From Mycobacterium paraterrae (GTDB taxonomy: Bacteria > Actinomycetota > Actinomycetes > Mycobacteriales > Mycobacteriaceae), in assembly GCF_022430545.2 (NCBI RefSeq), contig NZ_CP092488.2, forward strand, positions 2,480,001-2,544,000: a stretch of DNA of 64,000 bases, written 5' to 3'. The notes under the pieces were generated by a model that was not told the DNA's origin, did not search any database, and was given only the letters and a program-made list of their open reading frames with translations. The translations under genes were made by a program, and so were the position numbers. Of this stretch, positions 27,533 to 35,798 are shown piece by piece (position 1 is the first letter of the stretch; every line of letters begins with the position of its first letter).

Positions 27533-28189
27533 GTGCGCCGACTGCTGGGTCTTCTGTGCGCTGCGGTGTGCGCAGCCGTTGTACCCATGGCGACAGCTCC
27601 GAAGGGGGGTGCAGTCGGCGCACCCTGGTTTGCACCTTCGGTGGGCAACGCCACTCAAGTGATTTCCGTTGTCGGCACCGGCGGTTCGAACGCGAAGATG
27701 GACATCTACCAACGAACGGCGTCCGGCTGGCAACCAGTCGAGGCCGGCATCCCCACTCACATCGGATCGGCAGGCCTTGCGCCACAGGCCAAGAGCGGCT
27801 ATCCGGCCACACCGATGGGTGTGTTCGCCCTGCCTTTCGCGTTCGGGACGGCGCCGAACCCGGGCGGCGGTTTGAAATACGTTCAGGTCGGGTCGAATCA
27901 CTGGTGGAACGGCGACGACGGCAGCCCGACGTTCAACACCATGCAGGTGTGCCAGAAGACGCAGTGTCCGTTCGACACCGGTGCGAGCGAAAACCTGGAG
28001 ATTCCGCAGTACAAGCACGCGGTCGTGATGGGCGTCAACCCGAATCGGCAACCCGGCAAGGGCGCGGCGTTCTTCTTCCACACCACCGACGGCGGCGCGA
28101 CCGAGGGGTGCGTCGCGATCGACGACGCCAAGCTGGTGCAGGTCATTCAGTGGCTGAAGCCCGGCGCGGTCATGGCGATCACGCAGTAG
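27533..28189 (+). CDS. Exported YkuD-fold (L,D-transpeptidase-like) protein, Rv0309-like
   Basis: A 218-residue exported protein with an N-terminal signal peptide (LLGLLCAAVCAAVVP). The C-terminal part has the YkuD-type pattern FFHTTDGGATEGCVAI: His183 and Cys193 with Gly before the Cys, but with Thr-Glu-Gly-Cys in place of the canonical Ser-His-Gly-Cys, so it is a divergent member. Two more Cys (VCQKTQC) may pair. The length is the same as M. tuberculosis Rv0309. It is divergent from the ABC transporter (146-base spacer). Its function in peptidoglycan cross-linking is likely by fold but unproven for this subgroup. Confidence 0.8.
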   Translation: MRRLLGLLCAAVCAAVVPMATAPKGGAVGAPWFAPSVGNATQVISVVGTGGSNAKMDIYQRTASGWQPVEAGIPTHIGSAGLAPQAKSGYPATPMGVFALPFAFGTAPNPGGGLKYVQVGSNHWWNGDDGSPTFNTMQVCQKTQCPFDTGASENLEIPQYKHAVVMGVNPNRQPGKGAAFFFHTTDGGATEGCVAIDDAKLVQVIQWLKPGAVMAITQ

Positions 28190-28208
28190 CGTTCGGCGAC
28201 AAGGCCTT

Positions 28209-28691
28209 TCAGGCCAAGGCGATGCCCGCGGACAGCTTGAAGTCCAGATTCTTCAACGACAAGGTCGCGTCGTAGGTCCGGTCGTATCCAGTTCCGCTGA
28301 TGCGCCATCCGTCTGCGGTGCGCCGATAGGTGTCGCGATAGAAACCTGCGCCGATCAACATGAAGTCGAACTCGGCCACGATCACCTTGTCCTGCAGGTA
28401 CCAGATGCCCGTCGCCTCGTCGCCGGTCACGGTGATCTCCGGGTGGGTGACCCGATGTTCGGTGATCACGTTCGACGGCAGCGACGAACGCATGTATGCG
28501 ACGAGGTCGGCACGGTTGGTGAAATGGTGTTCTTCGCCCATCGACGACCCGTAGTCGCCGACGACGTCCTCGGTGAGGGTGTCGGCGAAGTCGTCCCAGT
28601 GCTTGGTGTCCAGTCCGCGCAGATAGCGGTACTTGACCTGTTCGATCGCATTGATGTCGGCGAACCGGGCGTCCTGACCTTGGGAGCTCAT
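28209..28691 (-). CDS. SnoaL-like/NTF2-fold protein, Rv0310c-like
   Basis: A 160-residue NTF2-fold protein of the SnoaL/polyketide-cyclase-like group, with a start region EQVKYRYLRGLDTKHWDDFADTLTEDV and a C-terminal beta-rich half ending in DGWRISGTGYDRTYD. The family covers dehydratases, isomerases and binding proteins; the substrate is unknown. I choose ATG 28691. It ends 20 bases from the convergent YkuD gene, the same pair order as Rv0309-Rv0310c in M. tuberculosis. Confidence 0.8.
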   Translation of the reverse strand: MSSQGQDARFADINAIEQVKYRYLRGLDTKHWDDFADTLTEDVVGDYGSSMGEEHHFTNRADLVAYMRSSLPSNVITEHRVTHPEITVTGDEATGIWYLQDKVIVAEFDFMLIGAGFYRDTYRRTADGWRISGTGYDRTYDATLSLKNLDFKLSAGIALA

Positions 28692-28789
28692 CTCGACATT
28701 GCAGCACATGCGGACAGGTATTCTCCCGGCATCGGCGACTATCCCCGCCGTCTGCAATCGCCGGGTTGACACGAAGGACACACGCCACC

Positions 28790-30484
28790 ATGTTGAGCCC
28801 CGGTTCGCTGTTCGCCGGATACCGGATCGAGCGGGTGCTGGGCGGCGGTGGCATGGGCACCGTGTACCTGGCACGCAACCCCGATCTGCCACGTAGCGAA
28901 GCGCTCAAGGTGCTCAACGCCGAGCTGTCCAACGACGCGGATTTCCGGGCCCGGTTCATCCGCGAAGCGGACGTAGCCTCGGCGCTGGACCATCCCAACA
29001 TCGTGTCGATCCATCAGCGTGGCGAATTCGAAGGCCAGCTGTGGATCGCGATGCAATTCGTCGACGGCACCGACGCCAACGCCGCGTCGAAGGCCGGCAC
29101 CATGACACCGGCGCGGGCCGTGCACATTCTCGGCGAGGTGGCCAAGGCGGTGGATTATGCGCACCAGCGCGGAGTGGTGCACCGCGACGTCAAACCGGCG
29201 AACTTCCTGCTGTCCGGGCCGATTGGTCCTGACGAGCGAGTGTTGCTGGGAGACTTCGGCATTGCGCGCGCTTTTGACGACGCGGGGCTGACGACCACCG
29301 GATCGGTGACGGCGACGGTGGCCTATGCGGCTCCCGAGGTGCTGGCCGGCCAGCCGTTCGACGGTCGGGCGGATCTGTATTCGTTGGCCTGCAGCCTGTT
29401 TCGGCTGTTGACCGGGCAGCCGCCGTATCCGACGACCAACGGTTCGGCGGCCGTCATTGCCGCACATCTGCACGCGCCACCACCCAAGGTCACCGACGTG
29501 GTGCCAAGCTTGTCGACACAGCTGGACCAGGTGATCGCGACCGCGATGGCGAAGGACCCGGCTCAGCGCTTCGCGTCGGCGCGCCACTTCGCCGACGCCG
29601 CCGCCGAGGCGCTCAACGACCAGCTGGGTTCGACGACGGCGCCATGGCAGGTGACCAACCCGCTGGCGCCCGATCGCGGCGGACAGGGGGGCGGACCGTA
29701 TACGGGCACGGTTCCCTTGGGGTTGCGTGGGATGCCGGTGACCGCCTCGACCGTCGGGCGAGGACCACGCCTGGGCGTGCTGATCGGCGCCGTCGTCGTG
29801 GTGGTGGCCGCGTTGGTGGTGGCGGCGGTTTTGGGGACGAGGTCGCATCCCGCTGCGTCGCCGGCGGCTACCAGCGTGCCGGCATCGGCCGCGGCCACCG
29901 GTCCGCTGAACAGCAGCGCATTATCTGGGCTCCTGCTGCCACCCGAGCGCGTCGCCGGGATGGTTGGCGCCGCGGATCTGGTTCAGGAGTCGTTCGCCGA
30001 TTCGGTGATCGACGATTCCCCGAAGTTGTTGCAGAAAGACTGCATCGGTGTGATGGCGCCCGCGCAGCACCTGGTCTACGCCGACACCGGATGGACGGGT
30101 GTGCGATCGCAGGCGCTGCGCAATGCCGGTGACGGCCCGCGTATCTACGCCGTCATCCAGGCCGTGATCAGCTTCCCGACTGCGGACGCGGCCAAAAAGC
30201 TTCTGGCCGACCAGGAATCGCAATGGGCCAGTTGCTCGGGCCGCACGCTGTCGCTGACCTTTCCGGCGCCGCCGTCGCCGCAGTTGTGGACCGCCGGCAC
30301 GCCGGCCGACATGGACGGCACGATGACCATGACCCAGACCCTGAAGGACGGTGGCGGCATGCAGTGTCAGCGGGCGCTAACGGTGCGCAACAACGTCGCT
30401 ATCGACGTCTCGGCCTGCCGCTACGACGTGACCGAACAGGCCCTCGACATCGTGCACGGCATCGCGGCGAGGATCCCGGGCTGA
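28790..30484 (+). CDS. Transmembrane Ser/Thr protein kinase with PknH-type sensor domain
   Basis: A 564-residue receptor kinase. The catalytic domain has GGGGMGTVY (18-26), Lys40, HRDVKPAN with Asp133, and DFG at 155-157; a juxtamembrane region is followed by one membrane helix (about 330-352, VLIGAVVVVVAALVVAAVLG). The extracellular C-terminus is a PknH_C-like sensor with four Cys (KDCIG, ASCSG, MQCQ, SACRYD), the number that forms two disulfides in PknH. The kinase part resembles PknF/PknI/PknJ-type enzymes. Two FHA proteins in this window (the Rv1747-like exporter and the FHA-XRE regulator) are natural targets. ATG 28790 is used; the TetR gene is convergent 3 bases on. Confidence 0.92.
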   Translation: MLSPGSLFAGYRIERVLGGGGMGTVYLARNPDLPRSEALKVLNAELSNDADFRARFIREADVASALDHPNIVSIHQRGEFEGQLWIAMQFVDGTDANAASKAGTMTPARAVHILGEVAKAVDYAHQRGVVHRDVKPANFLLSGPIGPDERVLLGDFGIARAFDDAGLTTTGSVTATVAYAAPEVLAGQPFDGRADLYSLACSLFRLLTGQPPYPTTNGSAAVIAAHLHAPPPKVTDVVPSLSTQLDQVIATAMAKDPAQRFASARHFADAAAEALNDQLGSTTAPWQVTNPLAPDRGGQGGGPYTGTVPLGLRGMPVTASTVGRGPRLGVLIGAVVVVVAALVVAAVLGTRSHPAASPAATSVPASAAATGPLNSSALSGLLLPPERVAGMVGAADLVQESFADSVIDDSPKLLQKDCIGVMAPAQHLVYADTGWTGVRSQALRNAGDGPRIYAVIQAVISFPTADAAKKLLADQESQWASCSGRTLSLTFPAPPSPQLWTAGTPADMDGTMTMTQTLKDGGGMQCQRALTVRNNVAIDVSACRYDVTEQALDIVHGIAARIPG

Positions 30485-30487
30485 CCT

Positions 30488-31102
30488 TCAGCTCAGGTAG
30501 TGGGTGACCATCTCGATCAGCGCGTGCCGTTCGCGTTGCCAGTCGATCGGCGTCCCGATGATCATCTGCGCCAACACCACACCCCGCAGCGTCGCCCAGA
30601 TAACCTCGGCCACACCATCATTGGCGGGGTCGTCGGTGATGAGCCGGCCGAGTTGGCCGATGGCCGCATTCATCTCGAGCAGGTGGTTTCGCGACGAGCC
30701 GTCGGGCCCGTCGCGGTTGGCACGCAGGATCTCGAAGGCCGCCATCGAGGTCGGGCTGCTGTAGCAGCTCCAGGCGATGTCGACCACGACCTCGATGCGC
30801 TCGCGCATCGGAAGCTCGGCGACGTCGGCCGACGACAGGCTGTCCAGCAGCCGGGCCACCCCGTCGTCGACGACAGCCATCAGCAGACCGTTGCGGTCGC
30901 CGAAGTGGTATTGGATCACGCCCCAGGTGACGCCTGCCCGCTCGGCGACGTGCTTCGCGGTGGCGGCGGCGAAGCCTTCCTCCACGATGCAGCGGACAGT
31001 CTCGTCGATGATCTTGGCGCGGGTGTCGTCGCCGCGCTTGCGGGGCGAGCTCGTCCGCCGCGTGGGGCTGGCAGAAGCCTTCTGGCCTGCGACAATAGAC
31101 AT
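30488..31102 (-). CDS. TetR-family transcriptional regulator
   Basis: A 204-residue one-component regulator. After an Arg/Ser-rich N-terminal tail the TetR helix-turn-helix spans about 30-75 (TRAKIIDETVRCIVEEGF ... RAGVTWGVIQYHFGDRNGLL). The C-terminal ligand domain is unremarkable. It is divergent from the Rv0311-like gene over 38 bases that contain a palindrome, so it probably controls itself and that gene. The inducer is unknown. Confidence 0.88.
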   Translation of the reverse strand: MSIVAGQKASASPTRRTSSPRKRGDDTRAKIIDETVRCIVEEGFAAATAKHVAERAGVTWGVIQYHFGDRNGLLMAVVDDGVARLLDSLSSADVAELPMRERIEVVVDIAWSCYSSPTSMAAFEILRANRDGPDGSSRNHLLEMNAAIGQLGRLITDDPANDGVAEVIWATLRGVVLAQMIIGTPIDWQRERHALIEMVTHYLS

Positions 31103-31123
31103 TGTTGACTTTATAACATAGTC
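31093..31123. promoter_or_regulatory. Candidate TetR operator in divergent spacer
   Basis: Two palindromes lie between the TetR and Rv0311-like starts. ACAAT-AGAC-ATTGT at 31093-31106 is perfect and overlaps the TetR start codon; GACTTTATAACATAGTC at 31107-31123 pairs in 6 of 8 positions and contains an A/T-rich -10-like core. The short 38-base spacer leaves room for one regulator to cover both promoters. Assignment is by position and symmetry only. Confidence 0.4.
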
Positions 31124-31140
31124 GGCTCTATTTTTGGCCG

Positions 31141-32367
31141 GTGAGTCATTCCCGTTACGCTCAGCTGTCCCGCGACCAGCTCGCCGTGCTGCTTCCCGAG
31201 CTGCTGCTCATCGGGCAGATGATCGACCGCTCCGGCATGGCCTGGTGCATCCAGGAATTCGGGCGCGACGAAATGGTGCAGATCGCGATCGAGGAGTGGG
31301 CCGGGGCGAGCCCGATCTACACCCGACGCATGCAACGGGCACTGAATTACGAAGGTGTGGACGTCCCAACGATTTTCAAGGGTCTGCAACTCGACATCGG
31401 CGCACCGCCGCAGTTCATGGACTTCCGCTACACCATTCACGACCGCTGGCACGGCGAGTTCCACCTCGACTACTGCGGGGCACTGCTCGACGTCGAACCG
31501 ATGGGTCACGATTACGTCTTCGGAATGTGCCACACCATCGAGGATCCGACGTTCGACGCCACCGCGGTCGCGACGAACGCGCGTGCCCAGGTGCGGCCCA
31601 TCCACCGGCCGCCGCGGGTGCCCTCGGACCGGCACCCGCACTGCGCATGGACCGTGATCATCGACGAGTCCTACCCCCCGGTCGAAGGTATTCCGGCGCT
31701 CGACATTGTTGCCGAAACCCGCGCCGCCACCTGGAAACTCGATGACATCGACCGCTCCGGCGAAGGATTGGCCGACTATTCGGGCCCGGTCGTCTCGGAC
31801 TTCGATTTCGGCGCGTACTCACATTCGGCGCTGGTGCGGATGGCCGATGAGGTCTGCCTGCAGATGCATCTGCTGTATCTGTCCTTTGCGATCGCGGTCC
31901 GGGCGCGCGCCGGGTCCGACATCGAGCTCGCCGACTCGATCTGCACTCGCCAGTTGATCGGCGTCGCTGGTCTGGGCGCCGAGCGCATTCACCGCGCCCT
32001 CGACCTGCCAGGCGGAATAGAGGGCGTGAGAAGAGTTTTGGCGCTGCACCCGTTGATCAATCCGCTGGGTTACGTCAATGCCGAAGTGGGCGATGGATTG
32101 ACGATCCACAAGTCCCCGGCCCACGACGACGCCGCCTGGATTTCGCTGTGCTCGCCGGCGTCCGTTCAACCGCTGCAAGCGATCGCGACCGCCATCGACC
32201 CGCATATCGAGGTCCGGATCACCGGGACGGCCACCGACTGGACCGCCGAGCTGACCGAGACCGACTCTGCGCACAAAGAGCTGCCGGAGGTCTCGGTCGC
32301 CAAAGTCAGCGGCGGCGCGACATTTCAATTCCAGCCGCGTCGATCGCTGCCGTTGACCGTGGTCTGA
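31141..32367 (+). CDS. Conserved mycobacterial protein, Rv0311-like
   Basis: A 408-residue cytosolic protein, the same length as M. tuberculosis Rv0311 (409); function unknown. It has several conserved-looking His/Trp/Cys-rich patches (DRWHGEFHLDYCG, FGMCHTIEDPTFD, HPHCAWTV), which could bind a metal or haem-like ligand, and a helical stretch mid-protein (LCLQMHLLYLSFAIAV of the region about 238-255). The GTG 31141 start follows the palindromic spacer. It is upstream of the Rv0312-like gene with a 153-base gap. No enzymatic function can be read from the sequence. Confidence 0.75.
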   Translation: MSHSRYAQLSRDQLAVLLPELLLIGQMIDRSGMAWCIQEFGRDEMVQIAIEEWAGASPIYTRRMQRALNYEGVDVPTIFKGLQLDIGAPPQFMDFRYTIHDRWHGEFHLDYCGALLDVEPMGHDYVFGMCHTIEDPTFDATAVATNARAQVRPIHRPPRVPSDRHPHCAWTVIIDESYPPVEGIPALDIVAETRAATWKLDDIDRSGEGLADYSGPVVSDFDFGAYSHSALVRMADEVCLQMHLLYLSFAIAVRARAGSDIELADSICTRQLIGVAGLGAERIHRALDLPGGIEGVRRVLALHPLINPLGYVNAEVGDGLTIHKSPAHDDAAWISLCSPASVQPLQAIATAIDPHIEVRITGTATDWTAELTETDSAHKELPEVSVAKVSGGATFQFQPRRSLPLTVV

Positions 32368-32520
32368 CCCGGCACGATCTGTCAAGCCGGGGGCTGTATC
32401 ACTTCGGTGACGCAACCGCATCGACCGGATACCGATGATCTTGTGGCCGATCGGCATAGCCCGGTCCGCCGTTATCGTTGACGCTGGCCACCGAACGCTG
32501 TCGACGAAAGTATTTGAGTT

Positions 32521-34548
32521 ATGTATGACCCGTTGGGGTTATCGATCGGGACCACAAACTTAGTCGCGGTTCGCAACGGTAATCCGCCCGTATCACGCCG
32601 CGCGGCGCTTACTCTGTTTCCCGACCGTGCGCCGAAACTAGGTGTGCCGGAGAGCAATCCGGATGCTGATGAGACCGGCACGCTCGTTACTGGATTCGTC
32701 GAGCGGGTTGGCCAGTCGAAAACCCTGAAATCAGTGGACGGTTCGAGTCACGACCCGTCGCTGTTGCTGGTGGAGGCGCTGGACGCGCTGATCAACGAGG
32801 CCGGTGGGGAAGCCGCGACCTCGAACATCACGATGGCGGTTCCGGCGCACTGGGGTGCTGAGGCGCTGCGGGGTATGCAGGAGGCGCTGAATACCCATGC
32901 CGACTTCGTCCACGGTGGTATCTCGCCGCGACTGGTGCCCGACTCGGTGGCGGCGCTGACCGCGCTGAACTCCGATTCGCGTCTGCCCGCGAAGGGCGTT
33001 GTCGCGCTGCTTGATTTCGGCGGCAGCGGCACCAGCATCACCCTGGCGGACGCCGCATCGGACTTCACCCCGATCGCCGACACGCTGCGATACGAGGACT
33101 TCTCCGGTGACCTGGTCGACCAGGCGCTGATGGTGCACGCGCTGGACAATGCCGGCCGCGAGATCGCCGTCGACCCCGCCAACACCGCAGTCGTCGGGCA
33201 ATTCGCCGGTCTGCGGCACGAATGCCAGCGAGCCAAGGAGCGGCTTTCCACCGAAAAGACGACCGAGCTGGCGCTCGAGCTGCCGGGTCTGCGCACCCGA
33301 CTGGAGGTCAGCCGAGCCGAGCTCGACGGCCTGATCGAGGGTCGGCTCGACGACCTGTTCGCCGCATTCGACGACATGCTGCGCCGCAACAGGATTCGCA
33401 GCAAAGACCTGGTCGCCGTGGCCATGGCCGGCGGGACGGCCAAGATTCCCGTTGTTGCGCAGCGTCTTTCGGAGCACACCAAGACGGCGGTGATCACCGC
33501 CACCCAGCCGGCTCTCGCGACCGCGGTCGGGGCCGTCAAGCTGTCGGCCCGCCAGCCCGTCGCGCAGGCGGACGCGGAACGTGAAGAGACGACGATGTCG
33601 GCTCTGGTGGGTGCCTCCACCGGCGGTCTCGCAGTCACCACCGGTGCCCTACCGACCACTGGGCGGTTCAGTGCGCCCACCGACGCGTTGGGCACCTCCA
33701 CCGGCGCGTTCGCGGCGTCGACAGGCACGTTCGATATCCCGACCGCGGGGGCGCTTTTCGATGACCCGTCGGAACGCCTGACCGAGCTGGCCTGGTCGCA
33801 GGCCGACGACTTCGACGACGAGCCGGTCGCCTACACCGGTGAGCCCTACGACATCGACGACCGGGCGACGCCGTCACAGCTGATGCAGCTGCCGAGGGCC
33901 GATCCGGTCGACCCCTATCGGCCGCGCGGAGCGCGGCTGCCCCAGGTGTTCCTCGGGTTGGCCGCACTGGTGTCGATGGTCGCGATCGGCGGCGTTGCCT
34001 TCACGTTGACCAGTAGCAACCGCGCACCGACGCTGCCCAGCAGCAGCACCCCGGCGCCACCGCCGCCGCTGAGTTCTCAGCTGCCGGCCTCGAGCCCCGT
34101 CCCGCCGCCTCCGCTGCCCAGCAGTGAGGCGCCCCCGCCGCCACCGCCCACCCAGGAAGCGCCCCCGCCCCCGTCGGCTACGGCGCCCGTGCAGACTTAC
34201 GAGCCCCCGCCACCGCCGCGCACGACGGCCCAGGCCACTACCACCGTCCCGCAACCGACGACCACCATCCCGCAGGCGACCAGCACCACGCCGAGCACGA
34301 CGCCGCCGCCTCCGCCGCCACCGAGCACCTCGACAGCCCCGGCGATGACCACGACCTATTTGAACCTGCCGTTCGTGCCGGTGCCGATTCCCGTCCAGGT
34401 GCCCGAAGGGCAGGGCGGCCCGAGTCAGCAACAGCCGCAGAACCCGTACCAGAACCCGTATCAGCAGAGCCCCTACCAGCAGAATCCGTACCAGCAGAGT
34501 CCGTACATGCCGCAGAATCCCTACGCCGGGCCCGGTTACGGCTACTGA
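32521..34548 (+). CDS. DnaK/actin-fold membrane protein with Pro/Thr-rich exterior, Rv0312-like
   Basis: A 675-residue protein with an N-terminal Hsp70-type ATPase fold (about 1-345; phosphate-1 LSIGTTNLVAV, phosphate-2 LLDFGGSGTSITLAD, adenosine AMAGGTAKIPVVA) lacking a peptide-binding domain. A Ser/Thr/Gly-rich linker leads to one membrane helix (about 475-495), then an extracellular tail: Pro/Ser/Thr-rich (about 500-615) and ending in Gln-Asn-Pro-Tyr repeats. It resembles M. tuberculosis Rv0312. The Thr-rich exterior may be mannosylated. A role in envelope stress or assembly is possible but not shown. A second protein of the same plan ends this window. Confidence 0.85.
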   Translation: MYDPLGLSIGTTNLVAVRNGNPPVSRRAALTLFPDRAPKLGVPESNPDADETGTLVTGFVERVGQSKTLKSVDGSSHDPSLLLVEALDALINEAGGEAATSNITMAVPAHWGAEALRGMQEALNTHADFVHGGISPRLVPDSVAALTALNSDSRLPAKGVVALLDFGGSGTSITLADAASDFTPIADTLRYEDFSGDLVDQALMVHALDNAGREIAVDPANTAVVGQFAGLRHECQRAKERLSTEKTTELALELPGLRTRLEVSRAELDGLIEGRLDDLFAAFDDMLRRNRIRSKDLVAVAMAGGTAKIPVVAQRLSEHTKTAVITATQPALATAVGAVKLSARQPVAQADAEREETTMSALVGASTGGLAVTTGALPTTGRFSAPTDALGTSTGAFAASTGTFDIPTAGALFDDPSERLTELAWSQADDFDDEPVAYTGEPYDIDDRATPSQLMQLPRADPVDPYRPRGARLPQVFLGLAALVSMVAIGGVAFTLTSSNRAPTLPSSSTPAPPPPLSSQLPASSPVPPPPLPSSEAPPPPPPTQEAPPPPSATAPVQTYEPPPPPRTTAQATTTVPQPTTTIPQATSTTPSTTPPPPPPPSTSTAPAMTTTYLNLPFVPVPIPVQVPEGQGGPSQQQPQNPYQNPYQQSPYQQNPYQQSPYMPQNPYAGPGYGY

Positions 34549-34616
34549 GGCATGGCGCGAGGCGGCCGAAATGCGCACACTGGGTGTATTCGGATGTAGG
34601 CAGCCAGGAGGCCGCA

Positions 34617-35000
34617 ATGGATGACAACGGTCGGTTCGGATTCGAGCCGGAAGATTTCGAACACATCCTTCGCGACGCGACCGAGGGTCTCCGTGAAGCG
34701 TTCGAGGGTGTCGGCAGGTTCTTCACAATGCCCAGCGACCGGGCCGGCTGGTCGTCGGTGTTCGAGGATCTGGCACGGCGCACCCGCACCAGGCCGGAAA
34801 CGACCGGCGAAGCCGGTGATGGGGTGTGGGTGATCTACTCGGTGAGCTCCGACGGCGGTGCCCGGGTCGAGGAGGTGTACGCCACCGAGCTCGATGCCCT
34901 GCGCGCCAACCAGAACAACACCGACACCACCCGCAGGGTTCGCTTCCTGCCATACGGCATCGCGGTGAGTGTCCTCGACGATCCCGGTGAGGCGTCGTAG
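34617..35000 (+). CDS. Small conserved acidic protein, Rv0313-like
   Basis: A 127-residue soluble acidic protein matching the size and position of M. tuberculosis Rv0313 (128), directly after the DnaK-like gene. It has a clear CAGGAGG ribosome site before ATG 34617. The N-terminal half is amphipathic helix (EDFEHILRDATEGLREAFEGVG) and the C-terminal half beta-rich (GVWVIYSVSSDGGARVEEVYATELDALRAN in outline). Function unknown. The conserved Rv0311-0313-like block ends here. Confidence 0.75.
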   Translation: MDDNGRFGFEPEDFEHILRDATEGLREAFEGVGRFFTMPSDRAGWSSVFEDLARRTRTRPETTGEAGDGVWVIYSVSSDGGARVEEVYATELDALRANQNNTDTTRRVRFLPYGIAVSVLDDPGEAS

Positions 35001-35066
35001 CCGCCTAAGCCGTCTTCGACCAGCGGCTTCCGGCACGCGCGCGTTCTTTACGCAACAATGGGGGCC

Positions 35067-35774
35067 ATGTCCCTGAGCCTGATCGGTCGTGTCTTCGTCG
35101 CAGCACTGGTAACCCTCGGCGCATTCGTGAGTGCTCCGATTCCGATCGCCGCCGCGCAGCCATGCCCGGACGTGGAGGCAGTGTTCGCCCGCGGAACGGG
35201 TGAGCCGGCCGGTGTCGGCGGCATCGGGCAACCGTTCGTGGACGAGCTGCGGACCGCGGTCGGTCCCAAGTCGCTCGACGTCTATCCGGTCAACTACGAG
35301 GCCAGTAGTAACTTCAACGACCGCATCGAGTTCGCGCGCAGCGTCGTCGACGGCATCACCGACGCCAGCAACCACATCGAGGCGACGGCGGCTAACTGTC
35401 CGAAGACCCGCATCGTGCTGGGCGGCTACTCCCAGGGTGCGGTCGTGGCCGGGTTCACCACCTCGGCATCGGTGCCTGCGGGCATTCCCGCCGAGTATGT
35501 CTCGTTCCTGCCCAAGCCGATGCCGCCCGAGGTCGCCAATCACGTGGCGGCGGTCGTCCTGTTCGGCAAGCCGTCGGCGCAATGGCTGCAGAACTACGGC
35601 GCGCCGGTGGTCACCATCGGGCCGCTGTACGCACCCAAGACCGACGAGTTGTGCGCCGACGGCGACACCATCTGCAATGGTGACCCCGGTGGGCTGCCGA
35701 GTTTCGCGCACGCGTCGTACCCGGCAAATGGAATGACTCAGCAGGGCGCGGATTACGCCGCCAGCCACCTGTAG
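35067..35774 (+). CDS. Secreted cutinase-family (Culp) esterase/lipase
   Basis: A 235-residue alpha/beta-hydrolase of the cutinase family. A signal peptide (about 1-30, ends PIAAAQP) is followed by Cys33, the oxyanion region ARGTGEP, nucleophile Ser122 in GGYSQGA, Asp in the disulfide loop CADGDTICNGDP, and His in PSFAHASYP, the full cutinase triad. Mycobacterial Culps hydrolyse medium- to long-chain esters or phospholipids at the cell surface. The start could be ATG 35058 or 35067; the GGGG between them favours 35067. A short gap to the convergent P450. Confidence 0.92.
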   Translation: MSLSLIGRVFVAALVTLGAFVSAPIPIAAAQPCPDVEAVFARGTGEPAGVGGIGQPFVDELRTAVGPKSLDVYPVNYEASSNFNDRIEFARSVVDGITDASNHIEATAANCPKTRIVLGGYSQGAVVAGFTTSASVPAGIPAEYVSFLPKPMPPEVANHVAAVVLFGKPSAQWLQNYGAPVVTIGPLYAPKTDELCADGDTICNGDPGGLPSFAHASYPANGMTQQGADYAASHL

Positions 35775-35798
35775 CGATCAGCCCGGCTGTCTCGTCCC

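Noticed and set aside
24909..27812. Longer N-terminus for the FHA-ABC exporter
   Set aside because: The extra 142 codons upstream of ATG 27386 cross the divergent promoter region, overlap the next gene's start on the other strand and are not protein-like.
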